Shown: positions 15,884-20,909 of the stretch, piece after piece | How the letters are laid out: each line of letters opens with the position of its first letter | Position numbering within the stretch: position 1 is the stretch's first letter | Origin: Candidatus Levyibacteriota bacterium | GTDB taxonomy: Bacteria; Patescibacteria; Microgenomatia; Levybacterales; UBA12049 | Assembly: GCA_003173915.1 (NCBI GenBank) | Contig: PPGL01000072.1 | Coordinates: 1 to 20,909, forward strand | Length of the DNA stretch: 20,909 nucleotides | Reading direction: 5' to 3' | Notes under the pieces: model-generated | Told to the model about the DNA's origin: nothing | Database searches by the model: none | What the model saw: only the letters and a program-made list of their open reading frames with translations | Position numbers and translations under genes: made by a program

Positions 15884-17114
15884 ACTTTAGAATTGATAGT
15901 ATATACAGTGCAGCCGCCACTGCATTTCCCACTATCCACGCGATTCCCACACCTGTAAGTTTTTGCGGTAAAAGAAGATAACTCAATCCAATAATAATGC
16001 CTGCATTAATAATGCTAAAAAATATGTTGTACGAAATCTTATGTTTGACATTTAAATATGCATTTCCAATGTAATTGAATGAAACAAAAACTCCACTTAT
16101 TGTAACAAGTCGTAAAAAAGAAAATCCTTCAACTGAATATTGTTTTCCAAACGCAAGAAGGACGTAATTTCCCCAAAGAAAAGTAAACACTATTGCTGGC
16201 AAGAGTAAAGCAAAAATAATGATAACTGCTTTTTTCAAATGTTTTTTTAATTCTTTTTCACTATACGATCCTTCTGCAAGAAGTGATTGTGATGTTGCGA
16301 GAGGAATAATAAAGAGTAAATTTGCAATGTTCATTGCTATATAAAAAAATGCAGAGGTGCTTGGATTAATTTTGTTAGTAATAATTACTGGTAAAACACT
16401 TGCTGGAAGTATTGTTGCAAATCCAGAAATATAATTTCCAAAGGAAAATTTTAAAATTTTTTTCACAACATGTACGTGAACGGACGGACTAAGAATAAAA
16501 CGAAACCTAACTACAAGAATCAAAATGCTGAGGATTACAGCAAAAAGGTATGCTACCCCAAAAGACGCAAAAATACCAAAAGATCCAAGAAATATAAGTA
16601 TAAAAGGTAACGATACTCTAATAACGTTTAAAACTACATTTTTGAGCAAGATGTATGGTGTCGACCTATACGCAATAAAAACGCTTTCAATAAGAGTATT
16701 CAGTGCAATACAAAGTAGTGTTCCAATAAATAAAATACTAGATAAAAGATTTTTTTGAATAAACTCTAGTTTTGGAGAAAAAACAGTAATATTCAATATG
16801 TAGAAAATTCCTAAGATGATTGCAATTGTCGTAACTAATGTAAACGATGTATTTATTTTTTCATTTCTACTGGAAGAGGTAGGTAAATAGCGAATAAGAC
16901 CCGCATTTAATCCTAAAAGACTAAAATTAGCAATAAGTGTCGCAATAGAGATAAGTGTTGTTGCAATACCAATTTGAGATGGAGAAAATAATCGCGCATT
17001 GATAATCCAAAAAAAGAACCCAAAAAAAGCCATAATTGCGGTACCAAGCATGAGAAAAATCGAGTTGCTATATAAAGAATCTCCCATGACATGCTTATAA
17101 AGTCCTTTTACCAT
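15876..17114 (-). CDS. Wzx-type polysaccharide / lipid-linked oligosaccharide flippase
   Basis: This 412-aa MOP-superfamily transporter has about 12 hydrophobic helices. It starts with LYSNSIFLMLGTAIMAFFGF and FFWIINARLFSPSQIGIATT, a typical first helix pair of RfbX/Wzx proteins. FSFGNYISGFATILPASVLPVIITN marks the start of the second half. It probably flips the polyprenyl-linked glycan made by the adjacent glycosyltransferases to the outer face of the membrane. The gene is convergent with the glycan operon (8-bp tail overlap, no terminator between them) and divergent from the glycosidase gene with a 58-bp gap. The only promoter hint on its side is a weak TATTGT close to the ATG. Confidence 0.92.
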   Translation of the reverse strand: MVKGLYKHVMGDSLYSNSIFLMLGTAIMAFFGFFFWIINARLFSPSQIGIATTLISIATLIANFSLLGLNAGLIRYLPTSSSRNEKINTSFTLVTTIAIILGIFYILNITVFSPKLEFIQKNLLSSILFIGTLLCIALNTLIESVFIAYRSTPYILLKNVVLNVIRVSLPFILIFLGSFGIFASFGVAYLFAVILSILILVVRFRFILSPSVHVHVVKKILKFSFGNYISGFATILPASVLPVIITNKINPSTSAFFYIAMNIANLLFIIPLATSQSLLAEGSYSEKELKKHLKKAVIIIFALLLPAIVFTFLWGNYVLLAFGKQYSVEGFSFLRLVTISGVFVSFNYIGNAYLNVKHKISYNIFFSIINAGIIIGLSYLLLPQKLTGVGIAWIVGNAVAAALYILSILKFI

Positions 17115-17137
17115 AAATACAATACGTTATCTCGCCA

Positions 17138-17166
17138 GTGACTTTTCATTAAAGATATAAGATAAT
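17138..17166 (+). promoter_or_regulatory. Promoter of the glycosidase gene
   Basis: GTGACT (17138-17143, 4 of 6 for -35), a spacer of exactly 17 nt and GATAAT (17161-17166, 5 of 6 for -10) end six bases before the ATG at 17173. It predicts a leaderless transcript. It lies in the 58-bp gap shared with the flippase start. Confidence 0.45.
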
Positions 17167-17172
17167 TATGAA

Positions 17173-18612
17173 ATGGGAGATAGCAAAAATACAAGTCCCA
17201 AGAAAGTAATTAAAATAGCTATGCTTATTACAATTTGTATGGGCTTTATGCTACTTTGCCTAATCGTCTTAAGTAAAAACTTTACAAAAGTTGTTCCGTA
17301 TATTTTTTCCCATAAAGTAGTTTTGGGAGCAAGTACTAAATTGCACGCATCTAACTCATCTTTGTGTTATGGTGCTGGAGTTGACATGAGCCAGCTTCTG
17401 CCAACATCTCAAGCATATGTGAAAAATAGTAACGGTGAAGATCTCATTGATATTGCCGCAAAGCTAGGAATCAATTGTATGAGAATTACCAATGCAACAG
17501 ATGCCTTTATAAATAGTGATAGAACCTATACAAAAGACCAGTGGTACATGGTACTTAATAAGATGCAAAGCAAGGGAATAAAAGCCATTATTCTTATTGA
17601 AGGACCTAATGTCAATCAAAAATACATAACTTCTTCCTATCTTCCATTTGTACAAAAGTATATTATTGCCAGCGGAGTTTTATCGCATCCCGATGTTTAT
17701 GGAGTGGACTTGTACAATGAACCAGTCATTAATAATGACAGTAATATTTCTCTCTTAAAAAAAACCGCACAAATGATTAAAGCAGCAAATCCTCAAACAA
17801 AACTTACACTTGGCTGGTGGGCAGTAGATACATTCGAAAAAGACGTAACTGGACAGGAAATATATAAATGGGATGACTATGCAGCTGGAAAGATTCTTAA
17901 CAATTTTATTAATTTTTATTCGCTTCACATGTATGGCTTTGATCAAGAACCTTTTGGAACATTTCCTGATCCCTATTTATTCACAAAATATTTTCTGACC
18001 ACTGTAGAAAGTGCACTACAAACAAATAAGCCAATGATTATTGAAGAATTTGGAGCGGGAAATGGAGAAGCAGTTAGTGACCAACATACTCTTGGAAGTC
18101 CAGAACTTCAAGCAAATGTATATGCGGGTGTTTACCAAGCGTTACTAGATATGAAAGATCCAAAAATCCTTGGAACAATTGCGTATCAATATAATTCAAG
18201 ATGGAATGGGCCTGATGCGTGGGCAATTATTAAAAACAATGGAGATTATCTTTTCCCAGCAGCGTACGTGTTACAACGATACGCAACAGGAACTTCTGAT
18301 GTCACATTCTCCTTACCAATTCAACCAATACCTAATGATTATATGTTTACAAATAATGACAATGGGAAAAATGTGCTTGTGAATGTAAACGACATTATTG
18401 GATTAGAATTAGCACTCAATTCACACGATATTTACACTCTTACTTCTTCTAACCCATCTATTCTATCTGAATCTCAATCATTAACCTATGATTCTGGTCA
18501 TGGAAAATTTGATGTTGTATTTCATGCCACAGCAACTGGAACAACAACAATAACTATACATTCAACCAACTCATCCGCTGAAGATTTCTCCTTAACGATT
18601 AATGTAAAATGA
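17173..18612 (+). CDS. Membrane-anchored GH5-like (clan GH-A) glycoside hydrolase with C-terminal Ig-like domain
   Basis: The 479-aa protein has one N-terminal membrane helix (about 12-34) and then an extracytoplasmic TIM-barrel (about 65-375). Clan GH-A residues are visible: R104 (NCMRIT), acid/base E183 in DLYNEP (179-184), H252 in SLHMYGF, and nucleophile E292 in PMIIEEFGAG (287-296). Residues about 390-479 form a beta-rich domain like bacterial Ig-like folds (SNPSIL... GKFDVVFHATATGTTTITI). It should hydrolyse or transglycosylate beta-linked glycan at the cell surface; the exact substrate is unknown. Placed beside the flippase, it may trim or release the glycan made by this cluster, as PslG- or BcsZ-type hydrolases do. 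Digestion of outside polysaccharide is the alternative. Confidence 0.88.
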   Translation: MGDSKNTSPKKVIKIAMLITICMGFMLLCLIVLSKNFTKVVPYIFSHKVVLGASTKLHASNSSLCYGAGVDMSQLLPTSQAYVKNSNGEDLIDIAAKLGINCMRITNATDAFINSDRTYTKDQWYMVLNKMQSKGIKAIILIEGPNVNQKYITSSYLPFVQKYIIASGVLSHPDVYGVDLYNEPVINNDSNISLLKKTAQMIKAANPQTKLTLGWWAVDTFEKDVTGQEIYKWDDYAAGKILNNFINFYSLHMYGFDQEPFGTFPDPYLFTKYFLTTVESALQTNKPMIIEEFGAGNGEAVSDQHTLGSPELQANVYAGVYQALLDMKDPKILGTIAYQYNSRWNGPDAWAIIKNNGDYLFPAAYVLQRYATGTSDVTFSLPIQPIPNDYMFTNNDNGKNVLVNVNDIIGLELALNSHDIYTLTSSNPSILSESQSLTYDSGHGKFDVVFHATATGTTTITIHSTNSSAEDFSLTINVK

Positions 18613-18625
18613 AGCTAAAACATTG
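18606..18625 (+). repeat. Short direct repeat, partner at 20860-20876
   Basis: AAAATGAAGCTAAAAC occurs here, at the stop codon of the glycosidase gene, and again at 20861-20876, each time preceded by AATGTA or AATGTAG. It may mark a small duplication flanking the two minus-strand hypothetical genes, but chance is possible in DNA this A+T-rich. Confidence 0.3.
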
Positions 18626-18711
18626 ACGAAGGTTGTTACAAACGCAAGAAATCAAAAGTAATAACAAGTTCTGAAAAGTTTGTAAAATGAAATGTCGTAA
18701 TGAAAGACTTT

Positions 18712-19200
18712 CTATGCAACTTTAAATTCATGTTGAGATCCCATGAAAAGAGTAAGCGATGCTAATGCCATATTGACTACAGCTACAGATCTCATATTAT
18801 TTATTGGCCTTCTTTCCAGATGCTCAACATCCAAATCTGCTTTTGCACTAGGACTTGTATATAACGCATTGACTGTAACTTTAGGTAATCCTATTAATCG
18901 TCTTAATCCGCCACCCACAATGATTTCTGCTCCAACACCAACAGGCTCTGGTTCGGATTCTGTTGATTGTGATGTTGGCACAAGTATCCTATATGTTGTT
19001 TCATTTCCTTTCACTCTGTCTACCGTAAATGCTACAGCTGTCCGTCTGCTTTTACCTCCATAGGTCGCAATTGTTTTATCTACACCCTCAGTTGATCTTG
19101 AAGTTGTGACAGAAAGAGCGAAAACAGGGGAGATTTCACTTGCAAGATCCCGAGCTTGTTTAGCGAGGCCACGCGGTCCAAAATCTAACGGTCTTACCAT
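18712..19200 (-). CDS. Hypothetical protein, 162 aa
   Basis: I do not recognise the family. I start it at the ATG at 19200 (MVRPLDFGPRGLAKQARDLA) and not at the TTG at 19218, because that TTG falls in the spacer of a good promoter. The protein has alternating beta strands in the middle (RTAVAFTVDRVKGNETTYRI and GVGAEIIVGGGLRRLIG) and a moderately hydrophobic C-terminal helix (SVAVVNMALASLTLFMG), with no signal peptide. An overlapping + strand frame of similar length (18743-19063) exists, but it has no promoter or start signal. The gene lies 42 bp downstream of the CYTH-domain gene on the same strand and could be partly co-transcribed with it. Confidence 0.65.
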   Translation of the reverse strand: MVRPLDFGPRGLAKQARDLASEISPVFALSVTTSRSTEGVDKTIATYGGKSRRTAVAFTVDRVKGNETTYRILVPTSQSTESEPEPVGVGAEIIVGGGLRRLIGLPKVTVNALYTSPSAKADLDVEHLERRPINNMRSVAVVNMALASLTLFMGSQHEFKVA

Positions 19201-19208
19201 AACAATGG

Positions 19209-19237
19209 ATTGTAGCAAACTATTATAGGTTTTTCAA
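19209..19237 (-). promoter_or_regulatory. Promoter of the 162-aa hypothetical gene
   Basis: On the minus strand, TTGAAA (19237-19232), a 17-nt spacer and TACAAT (19214-19209) are followed by 8 nt and the ATG at 19200. It is close to consensus and shifts the start from 19218 to 19200. Another leaderless-type layout. Confidence 0.65.
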
Positions 19238-19242
19238 GAAGT

Positions 19243-20667
19243 TTATCTTCTTCCTCTTCTGCTGCCCCCAGATTCTTGAAATCCGTACTTTCTTAGAATA
19301 TCTCGATGTGTATATGGTCTCAATTTGGTAAATGGAATTCCTAATTTGCCACCATACTCATTCATAAATCTCTCTATTCTATCTACCAATTCAGGCGTTT
19401 CATCTAAGTTTTCACTTAAAGCCTGTATCTCAAAAACAAAGATTGGTTTTTCACCCTTTTTTGTGATTTTGTCTAGTGAAACCTTTACACCATACGTATC
19501 AAAGGCATATTCAATTCTACTAACAAAAACAGATTCTTCTTCATGACGGCCCAAACCATATGCATCTACTAAAGCAGACTCCAGTTCTTTCCTATGATAA
19601 ACATGCTCGTCCTCCTTTGTCGGATATGGAAAACTCCATTCAGTTTCTTTTTTAACTTTTATGTGGGCTTTACGGTCGTGATTTATTTTTTGGCCTTTTA
19701 CAACAATTACCCTATCATCCCCTCCGGGTTTTGATCTTTTTCTTAGTCTAACAGAGTGTCCCGAATGATGAGTATAACGTGGTTGTTGGTCTGGTGCTGT
19801 AAAATTCAGATCCCATCTACTAAGTGGCCCTCTAAAGTCAGGTTTTCTCATTGCAATATCGTGTTGTAGAATGTAGGCTAGTTTTTTATATGCATCTTCA
19901 GAAGTAAAAACATATTTTCCTTTTGCTTCAAGTCTTCGCTCTGGTTCTTTTTGTATTCCTGCTATCTCCAAAGCAGATTCAACCTGATCAGCAACAAATC
20001 CATCCGCCTTAAGCTGTGCTTTTTGAGTAAACAAATACTGTACGATATCTCCAAATCCTACGTGCTCAAGAGATCTAAGACCATATTTAAGTATCAAATT
20101 CTGAGGATGATCGTTAACTCTTGTAGTTTGATATCTGGTTTCTTCCATAAATCCTATAAAAACAGCAAAAACATCAAGTTTTTGATAAAAATCAAGGTGT
20201 TGATAATGAGTCGCCAACTGCTTTGTCATAAAATCAATCATTTGCCTATATCTTAAATACTCAGCATTCATAAATTTGTCTCTTGTATCAACAGATGAGG
20301 TGGGATTGTTAAAGATATCAGTAGTCATACTCTCAAGCATCGAAGAAACAGTATCTCTTCCAGAAGACGCTCTGGTATTTGCGATATTTTTCGCTTCATC
20401 AGAAGTTTGTGCATAAGACAGCCTAGCATCAGCTATTGCAGTTTTATCATGAGGTTTAGTTTCACCTAAATGTGCAAGGAAAGGTATAGGAAGCCTTGGC
20501 TTTAATATACGTACCCCTCTCGCTTTGATTCTTCCGGGATATGTTTGAAACACTCTTTTAAAAGTTTCCAAATCATTCTCTCTGCGTTCCGCTTGCATTT
20601 CGTCAAAAAGACCACCAGGTGATTCTTTAATAACACCAAAAGTTGTTTCTGGGCTACGTTTAGGCAT
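19243..20667 (-). CDS. Unknown helical N-domain fused to a CYTH-like (triphosphate tunnel) domain
   Basis: The 474-aa protein has two parts. Residues 1-240 are mostly helical and unrecognised (RYRQMIDFMTKQLATHYQHL; KLDVFAVFIGFMEETRYQTT). Residues about 244-463 look like a CYTH/thiamine-triphosphatase domain. They contain a degenerate ExExK strand (RLEAKGKYVF, 245-254, first Glu replaced), SVRLRKR (305-311), RVIVVKGQK (319-327), SRIEYAFDTYGVKVSLDKI (383-401), a FVFEIQA strand (410-416) and LGIPFTKLRPYTHRDIL (442-458). CYTH enzymes act on triphosphates or make cAMP with a divalent metal; the substrate here is unknown. The tail GGSRRGRR is basic. No membrane segment is present. The family call is by pattern and not certain; the missing first Glu could mean loss of activity. 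Confidence 0.75.
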   Translation of the reverse strand: MPKRSPETTFGVIKESPGGLFDEMQAERRENDLETFKRVFQTYPGRIKARGVRILKPRLPIPFLAHLGETKPHDKTAIADARLSYAQTSDEAKNIANTRASSGRDTVSSMLESMTTDIFNNPTSSVDTRDKFMNAEYLRYRQMIDFMTKQLATHYQHLDFYQKLDVFAVFIGFMEETRYQTTRVNDHPQNLILKYGLRSLEHVGFGDIVQYLFTQKAQLKADGFVADQVESALEIAGIQKEPERRLEAKGKYVFTSEDAYKKLAYILQHDIAMRKPDFRGPLSRWDLNFTAPDQQPRYTHHSGHSVRLRKRSKPGGDDRVIVVKGQKINHDRKAHIKVKKETEWSFPYPTKEDEHVYHRKELESALVDAYGLGRHEEESVFVSRIEYAFDTYGVKVSLDKITKKGEKPIFVFEIQALSENLDETPELVDRIERFMNEYGGKLGIPFTKLRPYTHRDILRKYGFQESGGSRRGRR

Positions 20668-20909
20668 ACTATATTTTACTATAAGGCTTAAATATTTTCA
20701 ACCAACGAATTTTCATGCAATAAGTTTTGCCAGCTTTTATGCATCCTAGTAATGCTAATCACGCTTTAAACTTGTGATATAAACGAAGCAATCAATATAA
20801 ACCCCAATAAACTTTAATTATAGGTTATATCTATATTGTTTTCGATCTTTATCAATGTAGAAAATGAAGCTAAAACTTGTACACTTTATGCGTGAAACTA
20901 TATCAATAA
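20668..20909. other. 242-bp region upstream of the CYTH-domain gene, to window end
   Basis: This A+T-rich stretch carries the CYTH gene promoter at its left end. At the right end an ATG at 20864 opens a frame (MKLKLVHFMRETI) that runs off the window, but no convincing promoter precedes it. I see no other feature. Confidence 0.4.
20673..20701 (-). promoter_or_regulatory. Promoter of the CYTH-domain gene
   Basis: On the minus strand, TTGAAA (20701-20696), a 17-nt spacer and TAAAAT (20678-20673) end 5 nt before the ATG at 20667. The transcription start should fall on or next to the A of the ATG. It shares its -35 hexamer with the promoter of the downstream 162-aa gene. Confidence 0.65.

Noticed and set aside
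18743..19063. Overlapping + strand frame of 106 codons
   Set aside because: The minus-strand gene has a near-consensus promoter and better protein character; the + frame has no start signals.
20864..20909. Start of a new + strand gene (MKLKLVHFMRETI...)
   Set aside because: Only 15 codons are visible before the window ends, and the upstream -10 candidate (TATCAA) is weak.

Overview
The window looks like a piece of a Patescibacteria/CPR genome, most likely the Microgenomates group. This placement is inference: the DNA is A+T-rich, the genes are compact with ATGA overlaps, the standard code applies (TGA is a stop in several genes), and many proteins resemble families common in that group. No tRNA, rRNA, CRISPR array, transposase or phage gene was recognised.

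Layout. (1) 1-4362: the 3' part of a giant surface protein on the + strand, with a Gly-rich segment, YD/RHS repeats, PKD domains, a LamG-like sandwich, two more PKD domains and a fibronectin III-like end. It has no RHS core and no toxin tip. A nested palindromic repeat follows directly. (2) 4491-8508: a minus-strand block with an unknown 400-aa protein, the tRNA U34 hydroxylase TrhO, GTP cyclohydrolase II (RibA), a membrane-tethered MsrB and a four-helix membrane protein. TrhO and MsrB both point to contact with oxygen. (3) 8509-8884: a non-coding control region. (4) 8885-15883: a co-directional surface-glycan operon. It encodes an excisionase-type HTH regulator, a DUF1616-like tethered protein, a GT2, two GT4 enzymes, a DUF2206/GT-C-like membrane protein and a further GT-B enzyme. 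It is convergent with a Wzx-type flippase (15876-17114), which is divergent from a membrane-anchored GH5-like glycosidase (17173-18612). (5) 18712-20667: two minus-strand proteins of unknown role; the larger ends in a CYTH (triphosphate tunnel) domain.

The glycan genes fit one pathway. GT2 would charge a polyprenyl phosphate, the GT-B enzymes would extend the chain inside the cell, the flippase would export it, the DUF2206/DUF1616 pair would act at the outer face, and the GH5-like enzyme would trim or remodel the product. The HTH gene heads the operon, and its promoter carries a 17-bp direct repeat spaced by exactly 30 bp.

The most unusual general signal is promoter placement. In seven transcription units a -10 box (often with a -35 box at 17 nt) lies only 5-10 nt before the start codon, so the mRNAs should be leaderless or nearly so. 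Internal operon genes instead use ATGA overlaps, sometimes with a clear Shine-Dalgarno sequence.
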